Positions 10,608 through 19,296 of a stretch of DNA of 64,000 bases are shown piece by piece. The stretch comes from Ignavibacteria bacterium. Its GTDB lineage: Bacteria > Bacteroidota > Ignavibacteria > Tepidaquicellales > Tepidaquicellaceae. A program made the translations under genes and the position numbers. Numbering within the stretch: position 1 is the stretch's first letter; each line of letters opens with the position of its first letter. The DNA is taken from the NCBI GenBank assembly GCA_016710985.1, contig JADJTX010000062.1, positions 186,001 through 250,000 on the forward strand, given 5' to 3'. A model generated the notes under the pieces. That model was not told the DNA's origin, did no database searches, and saw only the letters and a list, made by a program, of their open reading frames with translations.

Positions 10608-12773
10608 TCAATTTGCTTTCGGCTGAAATTCAGGATTCCCGCATTGCCACATGATAAAGGAATATATATCGGACACATTCTTAAAATAATCTGTCATAGT
10701 TTCTCCGCCGAAATGTCCCGTACTGTAATCTACTTTGAGCAAAACAGGATTTCCCGAGCCGTTTTCATTTTGAAGCTTAGCAGCAAACTTTGCAGGTATC
10801 CATGAAATAACTCTCGGATCATTGAAACCTGTTGTGATAAGTGTCGCGGGATAATTCTCACCTTTTACGATATGCTCATATGCATCCATTTCTTTAAGAG
10901 CCCTGTATTCTTCTTCAACTGTAACAGTCCCGAATTCCGGAATATTCACAGGTCCGTTTGGCGTGAATTCACCTCTTAAAGTATTTAAACATCCGACTTG
11001 CGGAATCGCAACTTTAAAAAGATCAGGTCTTTCTGTAATAGCTCTTCCTATAAGAATTCCGCCTGCGCTTGTGCCTGTACCGGCCAGCTTATCTTTTGAA
11101 GTATATTCGTTGTTGACTAAAAATTCTCCGCATGCAATAAAATCTTTCCAGGTATTCGGTTTGGTAGTTTTCCATCCGGCTTTGTACCAGTCTTCACCTT
11201 TTTCACCGCCGCCTCTGACGTGAGCTACAGCATAGATTACTCCTCGCTTCAGCATTGGCAGCATTGATGTATTGAAAAATGGATTTATAGAAATACCGTA
11301 AGCGCCATACCCGTCAAGATAACAAATGTTACTGCCGTCTTTTTTAAATTTTGTCTTGTCATAAACTATTGACAGCGGAACCATAACGCCGTCATGAGAA
11401 GGAACTTCTACTTCTTCAGAAACCAGATTCTCTATGTCCGCAAATTCGAACTCTATATTAAACGGACCTTTTTCAAAATTATCATTCTCAAGGTTAAGCC
11501 AGTAAAGATTTGAAGGTGTTGTCCAGTTGCTGCTCCAGACAGAACAGTCATTTGAAAAAGGACTTTGTGATGAAACATAAATTGAACCTTTTAAAGGAAT
11601 GTTAACAGCCGTAACAACACCGTTTTCAAAATTCATTTTACTTATGTAAGTTTCTATCCCATTATAGATTTGTGTAATTATGAGGTAATCTTTAGTGGAG
11701 CTTATGGATTCAATTTTTCTATCACCGCCATCTAAAATAAGTTTAGCAGTTGAAATGTCAGGATCTTTTAAGCTGGTTTCGATTACTTTAAAATTAGAAG
11801 CATTCTTTGAAGTTAAAAAATATATGTTATCTTTGTTTGCAACAAAGGAAGTAATTTCATCACTCTTCCTGCACAGAGGCTTCCAGTCAATCTTTCCGGA
11901 CAAAAGCTGTGACTTCGGTGCATAATAAAATTCCTGAAAATTATCTACACTGTATTTACCTGCAAAAATATAAGGACTATAATCATACCACGAGATGTAA
12001 GGATATTCTTCAGGTTTGATCCCAAGAGCCGGATCGTTTTCCCTGCTGAGAATCAATTTATCTTTTGCAAAGTCATCACCCATTTTATGGATCATGACTT
12101 TTGAATCAAGATTAGTTTCCATTTTATGTACATCATCACCCTGAAGCTTTAGATACATAAATTCAGTGTCGGAACCTTCCAGCCAGCCTGATGAGTATGC
12201 AGCTCGTATTTCTTCTCTATAAAATGTTTTTGTATCTGCATTGATGATTCTTATGAAAGGTCTTTCTTTTCCGCTTTCAGTTATGTCCAGCATAATGTTC
12301 TTCCCGTTGTCACTTACAATCCAGGTTCCCAAAGTATATTTTTTCCCTGCTTCATAAGTTTCGGGGTCAAAGATCAATACATCTTCCCCGGCTATTCCAT
12401 TTCTATAAAACAGTTTGTTTATTTCTTCACCGGGAAGTCGTTTTTCAAAAAAATATCTGCCTGACCTTTCAGTAATTCCGCTGTATTTAATTTTCTTAAC
12501 TTTATCAAGCTCTAACATCTCGTTCACGAGTGTTTCACTGTTTGGTATTTCCGAGATCACTACATCAGTATAATCCGACTGTGACTTGAACCAGTCTGTC
12601 ACTTCAACGTTTTTAAGATCTTCCAGCCACTGATAAGGATCGGCAATAGTTTCGCCGAAATAGATTTCCACACTGTCAACTGTTTTAGAAACCGGATACT
12701 TCCACTGAGAAAATACATTTGAGCTGAAAATGAAAACGAGAATTAACAGCAAATTTGAAATAATATTTTTCAT
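10608..12773 (-). CDS. Prolyl oligopeptidase family serine peptidase (S9A)
   Basis: 721 residues, normal for S9A. An N-terminal hydrophobic segment (MKNIISNLLLILVFIFSSNVFSQ) indicates export to the periplasm. The N-terminal region carries the family block IADPYQWLED, the middle part is the beta-propeller, and the C-terminal alpha/beta hydrolase has the nucleophile loop GTGTSAGG (the usual form is GxSNGG), Asp in GFNDPRV and His in STGHFGG, so the triad is complete. It cleaves short peptides after proline and probably serves peptide nutrition. Monocistronic by context. Confidence 0.92.
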   Translation of the reverse strand: MKNIISNLLLILVFIFSSNVFSQWKYPVSKTVDSVEIYFGETIADPYQWLEDLKNVEVTDWFKSQSDYTDVVISEIPNSETLVNEMLELDKVKKIKYSGITERSGRYFFEKRLPGEEINKLFYRNGIAGEDVLIFDPETYEAGKKYTLGTWIVSDNGKNIMLDITESGKERPFIRIINADTKTFYREEIRAAYSSGWLEGSDTEFMYLKLQGDDVHKMETNLDSKVMIHKMGDDFAKDKLILSRENDPALGIKPEEYPYISWYDYSPYIFAGKYSVDNFQEFYYAPKSQLLSGKIDWKPLCRKSDEITSFVANKDNIYFLTSKNASNFKVIETSLKDPDISTAKLILDGGDRKIESISSTKDYLIITQIYNGIETYISKMNFENGVVTAVNIPLKGSIYVSSQSPFSNDCSVWSSNWTTPSNLYWLNLENDNFEKGPFNIEFEFADIENLVSEEVEVPSHDGVMVPLSIVYDKTKFKKDGSNICYLDGYGAYGISINPFFNTSMLPMLKRGVIYAVAHVRGGGEKGEDWYKAGWKTTKPNTWKDFIACGEFLVNNEYTSKDKLAGTGTSAGGILIGRAITERPDLFKVAIPQVGCLNTLRGEFTPNGPVNIPEFGTVTVEEEYRALKEMDAYEHIVKGENYPATLITTGFNDPRVISWIPAKFAAKLQNENGSGNPVLLKVDYSTGHFGGETMTDYFKNVSDIYSFIMWQCGNPEFQPKAN

Positions 12774-12895
12774 ATTTTTAATGTGATTTAAATGACTTAA
12801 AGTAATTTAATGCGATTTGCGTGTATAACCTTGCGAAATCATTTTTTACTAACTCCACATGACAACTGTGTCCCAAAATGTTATTTTAGAGATTA

Positions 12896-13297
12896 TTATT
12901 CACAGTTAAATGTTGTATCAGTTCCGATTAGTCTTGTGATCACCAGTACTGTATCGAATCCCTTACCTTGTGCCTTCTCCTGTACAGAGCTGAAACCTTC
13001 AGCATTAAGATATAATTTTTGTTTTGGATTACTCTTTTGAAGTGAGCTGAACACTGAATCCAAAATTGCAATTTCACCTTTAGCGGAAATTAAATAATTT
13101 TTTCCTGAACCGCATTCAGTCATCACCCGGTTTTCCTTTTCTTTAAAATACATGCCTTTATATTTAACTGGTGCAAGAGAGCTGATTTTGTTTGACTTCG
13201 TTGTATCAGTCTTTTTTGTTTCAGTGCCATCGGGATTTTTATTTTCACATCCGCTTAAAATAACTATGAGTAAAGTTATTAATATGAATTTTTTCAT
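12896..13297 (-). CDS. Small lipoprotein of unknown function
   Basis: 133 residues. MKKFILITLLIVILSGCEN is a lipoprotein signal with lipobox LSGC, cleaved before Cys17; the next residues are a Lys/Thr/Asp-rich linker. The mature domain ends with a block like KGFDTVLVITRLIGTDTTFNC. No family is recognised. It starts next to the end of the YdeI-like gene with no spacer, so the two are probably one transcript. Confidence 0.75.
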   Translation of the reverse strand: MKKFILITLLIVILSGCENKNPDGTETKKTDTTKSNKISSLAPVKYKGMYFKEKENRVMTECGSGKNYLISAKGEIAILDSVFSSLQKSNPKQKLYLNAEGFSSVQEKAQGKGFDTVLVITRLIGTDTTFNCE

Positions 13298-13921
13298 TTA
13301 AGTAGTTTTCTTTTGCATGTATTTCCAGTTCCTTGTTTTACCTTCTGAAATCATTTCTAAAGCATTTGCCATTCTCCTGTTCCTTGTCTCTTCTGTCTTT
13401 GCTTCAACGATCCATTCTAGATATTCTCTCTTATGAGAAGGACTGAAATTATTAAAAATCCTGTGAGCTGTTGGATTTGATCTCAATGCTTTTTTTAAAT
13501 ATAAAGGAACTTCAATTTCATTCTTTGAAACGTTTCCTGACTTTGTTACTTTTAATCCATCTTCATTCAGCTTCATAGCTTCTTTGATACTTGCGGTTAA
13601 AACCTTATCCGTCGGCAGGTCCTTCAGACTTTTAATTTGCCCGAGCTGACCCATTGCAGTTTTGCCGGTTTTTTGAAAAAGTTTTTCTGAATCCTTCATT
13701 AGAGAAGCTTTCCAGAATCCGAATGCACAATGCTGTTTGAAAGAAGCCATGCTGCACATCATTTCTCCCTTGTAGTCAAAATGGGGAAAGCTCCATTTCA
13801 TTTTTTCCTCTGCTTCAGGACAAGTCTTATGGACAATATCACGAAGATGCCTTAAAATCGGTTTCGCGAAGTCAGCGGATTTTTCAATGTATAAGTCTAT
13901 TCGCTTATCTACAATTACCAT
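13298..13921 (-). CDS. YdeI/DUF1801 family protein
   Basis: 207 residues. The N-terminal DUF1801 domain has LRHLRDIVHKTCPEAEEKMKW and FPHFDYKGEMMCSMASFK, followed by AFGFWKASLM, all typical of YdeI/YdhG proteins. The C-terminal YdeI half has VPLYLKKALRSNPTAHRIFNNFSPSHKREYLEWI. It is small, cytosolic and of unsettled function. Its ATG lies directly against a long 9-bp tandem repeat array that forms its whole upstream region. Confidence 0.88.
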   Translation of the reverse strand: MVIVDKRIDLYIEKSADFAKPILRHLRDIVHKTCPEAEEKMKWSFPHFDYKGEMMCSMASFKQHCAFGFWKASLMKDSEKLFQKTGKTAMGQLGQIKSLKDLPTDKVLTASIKEAMKLNEDGLKVTKSGNVSKNEIEVPLYLKKALRSNPTAHRIFNNFSPSHKREYLEWIVEAKTEETRNRRMANALEMISEGKTRNWKYMQKKTT

Positions 13922-14165
13922 TAGTTTGTAAAGTTTGTAAAGTTTGTAAAGTTTGTAAAGTTTGTAAAGTTTGTAAAGTTTGTAAAGTTGTAAGTTTGTA
14001 AGTTTGTAAGTTTGTAAGTTTGTAAAGTTTGTAAAGTTTGTAAAGTTTGTAAAGTTTATAAAGTTTGTAAAGTTCCAAAACCTTAAAACTCAACCAACTC
14101 AACACACTCAACACACTCAACACACTCAACACACTCAACACACTCAACGAACTCAACGAACTCTC
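13922..14165. repeat. Two adjacent 9-bp tandem arrays in a divergent promoter region
   Basis: 13924-14073 is made of GTTTGTAAA units, with an inner run of 8-bp GTAAGTTT units near 13987-14020. 14089-14163 is made of ACTCAACAC/ACTCAACGA units. Together they fill nearly all the space between the starts of the YdeI-like gene and the monooxygenase-like gene. The 9-bp period keeps the minus strand open as a spurious low-complexity frame. Confidence 0.95.
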
Positions 14166-14235
14166 AATACACTATTTAATTATTCATAAAATCAGTATTT
14201 TGCAAAATATTTTTAAACTTAAATCTTATAACAAA

Positions 14236-14598
14236 ATGAGTAAAAACATTTTCTGGATAGTTGCAACAAAGGTTAAAGAAGGTGAACTGGAAAATCTGAA
14301 AACTTTAAAAGAAGAAATGACAGAATATACAAAAACGAATGAACCGGGAGCGCTGAAGTTCGAATGGTTTATCAGTTCTGACGATAAATATTGTCATCTT
14401 TTTGAAAGTTATTCCGATCCCCCTGCTGCGATCGTACATATGAAATCATTCGGAAAAAATTATGCTCAGCGTTTTATGTCAATACTTGAAGTTAAAAATT
14501 TTACTGTCTATGGAGAGCCGACCGAAGAATTGATGAAAATACTGAATCCTTTAGGAGTAGTAATTTTGAATCCATCGGGAGGATTTGAAAGAAGTTAA
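14236..14598 (+). CDS. Antibiotic biosynthesis monooxygenase (ABM)-domain protein
   Basis: 120 residues from the ATG at 14236 (MSKNIFWIVATKVKEGE); the frame is open 12 codons further up but that part is low-complexity and unlike the family. It is a single ABM-type ferredoxin-like domain: IVATKVKEGELENLK, EPGALKFEWF, and YCHLFESYSDPPAAIVHMKS. Relatives include YgiN-like quinol monooxygenases, but many are of unknown function. Its promoter region consists almost wholly of tandem repeats. Confidence 0.75.
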   Translation: MSKNIFWIVATKVKEGELENLKTLKEEMTEYTKTNEPGALKFEWFISSDDKYCHLFESYSDPPAAIVHMKSFGKNYAQRFMSILEVKNFTVYGEPTEELMKILNPLGVVILNPSGGFERS

Positions 14599-14730
14599 AA
14601 ATTATGTTGTCATTCTATTCTTTCGATTGTGAATGAACAAATTAAACTGATAGTTACATTATTTCGAATTGGTTTAAAAAAAATCTGCTCACTTTAAACT
14701 TTAATTAGACTTTAAATCTGCAAATGAAAA

Positions 14731-14766
14731 AACCCGAATGCTCTATAGAACATTCGGGTTTTATTG
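14731..14766. terminator. Bidirectional terminator
   Basis: The stem AACCCGAATG (14731-14740) pairs with CATTCGGGTT (14751-14760), with a 10-base loop and flanking A and T tracts. It lies between the ABM gene and the convergent Lys-rich protein gene. Confidence 0.85.
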
Positions 14767-14792
14767 TCAAATCTGACTTACATGGTTTTTAA

Positions 14793-15272
14793 CTATTCAC
14801 CTTCTTTTTTAGGTTCTTTCTTGAATGATTCAGTCGGTTCACTGCTTCTTTTGAATTCTCTGCTTGAGTTGTCAGTGGCACTGTTTAAGTTGTAAGTAGG
14901 CGGTGTATAGGATCCCGAGTTATAACTTCTGTAGGAATTATTTCTCTTATTTTTCTTTTTATAATTTTTCTTTGAACTCTTTTTTCCTGATCCTTTTTTA
15001 CTCTTTTTCTTGGAACTGTATTTTTTACCGGAAGATTTTTTCTTAGATTTTTTTTTCTTTCCTGAAGATTTTTTCTTTGAACTTTTTTTCTTTCCTGAAG
15101 ATTTTTTCTTTGAACCTTTTTTCTTTTTGTTACTTTTTTTGCTTTTTTTTTTTTTACTGGTTTGTTCCGTCTTGCTTTCTGTTTTAGCACTTAAAGACGA
15201 AAGATCACTAATCGCACCGCCAAAAGTAAAAACAAATAAAAAAGACATTATTAACAATGATCTTTTTGACAT
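14793..15272 (-). CDS. Secreted lysine/serine-rich repeat protein
   Basis: 159 residues. An N-terminal hydrophobic stretch (LLIMSFLFVFTFGGAISDLSSLSA) suggests export. Residues about 38-110 are almost only Lys, Ser and Gly in repeats of KKKSSGKK. A short neutral tail has YRSYNSGSYTPPTYN. The polypeptide is extremely basic and presumably disordered; it could bind nucleic acid or polyanionic surface polymer, which is inference. A good ribosome site (AAGGAG, seven bases before ATG) supports the frame over two overlapping frames produced by the low-complexity DNA. Confidence 0.7.
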   Translation of the reverse strand: MSKRSLLIMSFLFVFTFGGAISDLSSLSAKTESKTEQTSKKKKSKKSNKKKKGSKKKSSGKKKSSKKKSSGKKKKSKKKSSGKKYSSKKKSKKGSGKKSSKKNYKKKNKRNNSYRSYNSGSYTPPTYNLNSATDNSSREFKRSSEPTESFKKEPKKEGE

Positions 15273-15388
15273 GTCTTGCTCCTTTTTTTATTTTTGAATG
15301 GTTCAAGTTATGTTTTTTATTTTTAAATTACAATCCTTTTTTATAACTTTTTTTCAAAGATAACTATTCATATTTTACAATAAGATTT

Positions 15389-16492
15389 ATGACTAAAGAT
15401 AATAAAAATAAAACAGTTGTAGTTGCAATGAGCGGAGGTGTTGATTCGTCTGTTGCAGCAGCTTTACTTAAAGAAGATGGCTATAATTTGATCGGTATCA
15501 CAATGAAAACCTGGGGATATGACGATATTCCGGAAAAGGACTCCGGCTGTTGTTCACTAGAAACAATCTATAGTGCGCGAAATGTAGCTCAAAATCTCGG
15601 TTTTCATCATTACACACTTGATTTTACTGAAAAATTCAATGAAATAGTCATAAATAATTTCATATCTGAATACCTCAAAGGAAACACTCCAAATCCCTGC
15701 GTACTTTGCAATAAATCCATAAAATGGGGGGCTTTACTGGAAAAAGCTGAATCCCTGGGAGCTGATTATATTGCTACCGGCCATTATGCAAAAGTTAATT
15801 TTGATAAGAATTTGAAAAAATACTTTGTATCGGTCGATGAGGATAAAAATAAAGATCAGTCATATGCGCTCTGGAGAGTATCTCAATATGCTTTAAGTAA
15901 GACTTTGTTTCCACTTGGAAAATACAATAAAACCGAAATAAGAAAGCTGGCAAAGGATATTGGATTGAAATCATCTGATACACCGGATTCTCAGGAGATT
16001 TGTTTTGTACCTAATGATAATTACCGCGAACTAATAGAATTGAGAAACCCGGGAATTAATGAAAGGCTATCCGGAGGTGACCTTGTTTATAAAGATAATA
16101 AGATAGGGTCTCATAAGGGCTATCCTTATTACACGATCGGACAAAGGCGGGGATTAAATGTCGCAATTGGAAAAAGACTGTATGTTTCAAAAATAGATTC
16201 GGAAAATAATGTAATTTTTGTCGATGAAGAACAAAGTTTATACAATTCAGAATTCGAGGTAAGAGAGATAAACTTTATGAAAGCTGACAAAATTGAAAAA
16301 CCGTTAAATGCAAAAGTAAAAATCAGATATAATGATGCAGGTCACGATGCCGTAATTGAACAAACCGGTGACGATAAAATTAATGTGAAATTCAGTTCTC
16401 CTCAGAAAGCAATTACTCCGGGACAATCTGCTGTCTTTTATGACGGTGATGACATTCTTGGGGGAGGAATTATTGATTCAGTTCTAAAGTGA
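15389..16492 (+). CDS. mnmA: tRNA-specific 2-thiouridylase MnmA
   Basis: Thiolates U34 of tRNA Lys, Glu and Gln using ATP and persulfide sulfur. It has 367 residues. The PP-loop SGGVDSS is at 15-21; the catalytic cysteines are Cys104 in NPCVLCN and Cys205 in SQEICFV; TGHYAK and the C-terminal GQRRGLNVAIGKRLYV and beta-barrel domain are all present. Cytosolic and likely essential for decoding. Word repeats begin seven bases after its stop. Confidence 0.96.
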   Translation: MTKDNKNKTVVVAMSGGVDSSVAAALLKEDGYNLIGITMKTWGYDDIPEKDSGCCSLETIYSARNVAQNLGFHHYTLDFTEKFNEIVINNFISEYLKGNTPNPCVLCNKSIKWGALLEKAESLGADYIATGHYAKVNFDKNLKKYFVSVDEDKNKDQSYALWRVSQYALSKTLFPLGKYNKTEIRKLAKDIGLKSSDTPDSQEICFVPNDNYRELIELRNPGINERLSGGDLVYKDNKIGSHKGYPYYTIGQRRGLNVAIGKRLYVSKIDSENNVIFVDEEQSLYNSEFEVREINFMKADKIEKPLNAKVKIRYNDAGHDAVIEQTGDDKINVKFSSPQKAITPGQSAVFYDGDDILGGGIIDSVLK

Positions 16493-16498
16493 ATTAGC

Positions 16499-16743
16499 TG
16501 ATTTGGGATTTGGAAATTGTCATCTTCCGGAATAATGAAAAAAGCTTGCCACGAATTTCACGAAGGATCACAAATTAAAAAATATTATTACTAATTTCTA
16601 AACAGAATTAACATAAATTTATTTTGGAAGCATTAAGATATTATTTATGACTAAATTAAGTCTTAGAGTTAATACATGAATATTAAATCTGAATCAGAGA
16701 ATCAGAAAGCAATTCCAAATCCGAAATTCCAAATCCCAAATTG
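16499..16743. repeat. Inverted word repeat enclosing a partial copy of the dispersed element
   Basis: The gap between mnmA and pta begins with GATTTGGGATTTGGAA (about 16499-16514). It ends with the inverted word (16711-16743, CCAAATCCGAAATTCC...CCCAAAT) directly before the pta ATG. Between them, 16525-16650 is a diverged partial copy of the element at 19921-20172, including AGCTTGCCACGAATTTCACG and a shared AT-rich segment. Confidence 0.75.
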
Positions 16744-16745
16744 AA

Positions 16746-17675
16746 ATGAAGACCATTATCCTTCCTGAGTCATATGATAAACGAATAATCGAAGCTGCCG
16801 GGGAAATTTTAAAAAATAAATCAGCTAAAATAATTTTAATCCGGACTGAAAAAAATTTAGAATCTTATAATGAACCGGATAAAAATTTAACTATTATTGA
16901 TATAAATTTTAGCGTGGATTTTCTGAAGGAATATCATTCAATAAAGCTTAAGAAAAATTCTTCTTACAGTATTTCTCAATCAGCAAAGGATATTAAAGAT
17001 CCTCTGACTTTTTCCTGCATGCTGCTTCGTAAAAAATTTGCTGACGGAATTATCGCCGGCAGTGTTTATTCCACTTCAGATGTTTTACGAAATGCAATCT
17101 CGCTCATAGGTCTTGCAAAAAATAATAAAACAGTTTCATCCTTTTTTCTTTTTACATTTCCAAAGGATCATGTTTACAAAAACAAAGTATTGGCTTACGC
17201 AGACTGCGGGGTCATTCCCAATCCAACCGCGGAACAGCTATCTGACATAGCTATACAGACTTCTTCAAACTTTCAAAAATTAACCGGACTGAAACCGAGA
17301 GTTGCATTTTTATCCTTCTCCACAAAAGGAAGTTCGAAAGACATAACATTGGAAAAAATTGTATCGGCGTATAAACTGACAAAAAAAAGAAAGCCGGAAT
17401 TAACCTGTGACGGTGAACTCCAGTTTGACGCTGCTTTCGTCCCGGAAATTTCAAAAAGAAAAAATCCATCGGGAAAGATAAAAGGAGATGCAAATGTTTT
17501 TATTTTTCCCGATCTGAATTCAGGGAACATAGCTTATAAGATCACTGAACGCATCGGCGGAGCTTTTGCAACCGGACCAATCATTCAGGGGCTTGCAAAA
17601 CCAGTGATGGATCTGTCGAGAGGATGTAGTTCAAATGACATTGTGAACATGTTTAAAGTAATTACTAAGTTATAA
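16746..17675 (+). CDS. pta: Phosphate acetyltransferase
   Basis: Converts acetyl-CoA and phosphate to acetyl phosphate, feeding acetate formation or ATP production through acetate kinase. The 309-residue length is that of the bare PTA/PTB catalytic domain. The blocks AYADCGVIPNPTAEQLSDIA, CDGELQFDAAF and ANVFIFPDLNSGN, then QGLAKPVMDLSRGCSSNDIVNM, are typical of acetyl- rather than butyryl-transferases. No acetate kinase lies in the window. Cytosolic. Confidence 0.92.
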   Translation: MKTIILPESYDKRIIEAAGEILKNKSAKIILIRTEKNLESYNEPDKNLTIIDINFSVDFLKEYHSIKLKKNSSYSISQSAKDIKDPLTFSCMLLRKKFADGIIAGSVYSTSDVLRNAISLIGLAKNNKTVSSFFLFTFPKDHVYKNKVLAYADCGVIPNPTAEQLSDIAIQTSSNFQKLTGLKPRVAFLSFSTKGSSKDITLEKIVSAYKLTKKRKPELTCDGELQFDAAFVPEISKRKNPSGKIKGDANVFIFPDLNSGNIAYKITERIGGAFATGPIIQGLAKPVMDLSRGCSSNDIVNMFKVITKL

Positions 17676-17709
17676 ATCAAATTTAATCTGAAATTTATTA
17701 ATATAATTT

Positions 17710-18072
17710 ATGAAAAAAACATTTCATGAGATCTGCGCAGATGCAAAGATCAACATTAAAGAATATAGTGTTGAAGATGTTTTACAAATGCTCAAAAATA
17801 AAGAGGACTTTGTACTGGTAGATACAAGAGAGGATAATGAGTTTAACCATTCGCACATAAAGGGATCAATTCATATCGGGAGAGGAATACTCGAACGGGA
17901 CATTCACCTTCACATTCCGGATCACAATAAAAAAATTGTTCTTTACTGCGGCGGCGGATACAGGTCAGCGCTCGCTGCAGAGTCGTTGCAGAAGATGGGA
18001 TATGAAAATGTAATCTCTATGGATGGCGGCTGGAAAGGCTGGAACAAAGCGGGCGGTGAGATTGAAAAATGA
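17710..18072 (+). CDS. Single-domain rhodanese-like sulfurtransferase
   Basis: 120 residues with one rhodanese domain: VLVDTREDNEFNHSHIKGSIHI, then the active-site loop with Cys80 in LYCGGGYRS, and MDGGWKGWNKAG at the end. The catalytic Cys is present, so it can carry persulfide sulfur. A link with the sulfur-using mnmA 1.2 kb upstream is possible but unproven. The TGA stop is itself the first part of a 32-base inverted repeat arm. Confidence 0.9.
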   Translation: MKKTFHEICADAKINIKEYSVEDVLQMLKNKEDFVLVDTREDNEFNHSHIKGSIHIGRGILERDIHLHIPDHNKKIVLYCGGGYRSALAAESLQKMGYENVISMDGGWKGWNKAGGEIEK

Positions 18073-18234
18073 TTTGGAATTTGGAATTTCGGATTTGGAA
18101 TTTGTTTTAATTGGGGTATGTGACTTTTGATTTGGAACTTATTTTGAGTTGGAATTTCTATAATGCTTTAAAATAAAAATCAAAAATCAAAAAACTAAAG
18201 TAAATTCCAAATCCGAAATTCCAAATTCCAAATT
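18072..18234. repeat. Perfect 32-base inverted repeat between two convergent stop codons
   Basis: The arm 18072-18103 (built of ATTTGGAATTTGG and TTTCGGATTTGG words) is exactly complementary to 18202-18233, with 98 bases between. The arms touch the stop codon of the rhodanese gene on the left and of the ABC ATPase gene on the right, so the structure fills the whole gap. It may act as a bidirectional terminator or 3'-end stabiliser. Confidence 0.9.
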
Positions 18235-18235
18235 C

Positions 18236-18970
18236 TCAGATCCTCTTATCAGTTCTGTTCAAAAAATCGCGGATGAGCTGATCGCTTGTTTCGGTAAGTT
18301 CTTTCGGAGTTCCGTGAAAATAAATTTTCCCTTCGTGCATCATTGCAACCTGATCAGCCACATCGTAAACGCTGAAAATATCATGCGTAACGACTATTGA
18401 AGTTACCTTTAACTTTTGTGAAAGATCTCTTATCAGATCATCTATCTGATCACTCATTACGGGATCAAGTCCGGTCGTTGGTTCATCATATAAAATGTAT
18501 TCCGGATTGGTAGCAAGCGACCGTGCCAATGATACTCTTTTCTTCATTCCGCCGGAAAGATCTGCAGGTTTCATTTTATGAATATTCGGCAGACCAACCA
18601 TTTCAAGCTTCTCTGAAACAATGCTTCTGATCTCATCCTGTTTCATTTCAGTATTTTCCTTTAACGCCAGTCCTATGTTTTCCTCGACATCCATTGAGTC
18701 AAATAATGCTGCACCCTGAAAAAGAAATCCGAATTTCTTGCGAATAGCATAAATCCCTTTTTCATCCATCTTAGTTATATCCTGACCTTCAATGAAAATT
18801 TCGCCTTCATCAGGTTTCAGAAGTCCTATAATGTGCTTTAGTAATACAGATTTACCGCATCCGCTCCTGCCTATTATGACTAATGTTATTCCTTTTTCTA
18901 TTATTAAATTTACTCCGCTTAAAACTTCGTTGTCTCCAAAGCGCTTTCTCAGATTGGTTATCTTTATCAT
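18236..18970 (-). CDS. mlaF: ABC transporter ATPase of the MlaF/Mkl (lipid transport) type
   Basis: 244 residues. Walker A is GRSGCGKS (34-41), the signature LSGGMKKRVSLARS begins near 138, Walker B is ILYDEP (159-164) and the H-loop lies in VVTHD. LSGGM with KKRVSLARSLA is typical of Mla/Ttg2/Mce ATPases that energise phospholipid movement between the membranes. The permease (MlaE) and substrate-binding (MlaD) genes usually beside it are not visible, so the gene looks orphaned here. Symbol by family; the exact subgroup is uncertain. Confidence 0.85.
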   Translation of the reverse strand: MIKITNLRKRFGDNEVLSGVNLIIEKGITLVIIGRSGCGKSVLLKHIIGLLKPDEGEIFIEGQDITKMDEKGIYAIRKKFGFLFQGAALFDSMDVEENIGLALKENTEMKQDEIRSIVSEKLEMVGLPNIHKMKPADLSGGMKKRVSLARSLATNPEYILYDEPTTGLDPVMSDQIDDLIRDLSQKLKVTSIVVTHDIFSVYDVADQVAMMHEGKIYFHGTPKELTETSDQLIRDFLNRTDKRI

Positions 18971-19083
18971 TATTCTATATTAAGTGTGTGCAAATTAATG
19001 TTAATATAAAACAAAAGAAAGGAATTGTCTTTACCGTGAACAGAGTCAAATTTTTTGCTATAAAAACGTCTAAATATTAACAG

Positions 19084-19215
19084 ACAAAATAATGTCATCA
19101 CTTCGGGATTTTATTAATTTGGTTTCTTTTTCTATAATAATGTTACCCATTCGGGGTTTGTTATTTTGTTCCTATAATAATATAACCCTCCGGGGTTTGT
19201 TATTTTGTTTTTTTT
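19084..19215. repeat. Degenerate 39-47 bp repeats with small hairpins
   Basis: Three related units lie in tandem. The last two (19131-19170 and 19171-19209) share TATAATAAT...CGGGGTTTGTTATTTTGTT, and each has a short hairpin of the AACCC-TCC-GGGGTT type. The first unit is more diverged. They sit upstream of the 21-bp array in the large gene-free region 18971-20417. Confidence 0.7.
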
Positions 19216-19296
19216 AGGGTGTCAGGAGACGGAATGACAGCCAGTTGTTATGAAGTTGTAGTGAGAAGATCAAAAGCAGCTTTGAACTGACAAGAA

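Noticed and set aside
13905..14156. Minus-strand frame of Leu/Ser/Val and Tyr/Lys/Leu repeats
   Set aside because: It is only the 9-bp tandem array read as codons; low complexity, no ribosome site, overlaps the start of the YdeI-like gene.
15010..15297. Phe/Leu-rich plus-strand frame resembling a membrane protein
   Set aside because: It is the antisense of the AAA/AAG codon run of the Lys-rich protein; the minus-strand frame has a signal peptide and ribosome site.
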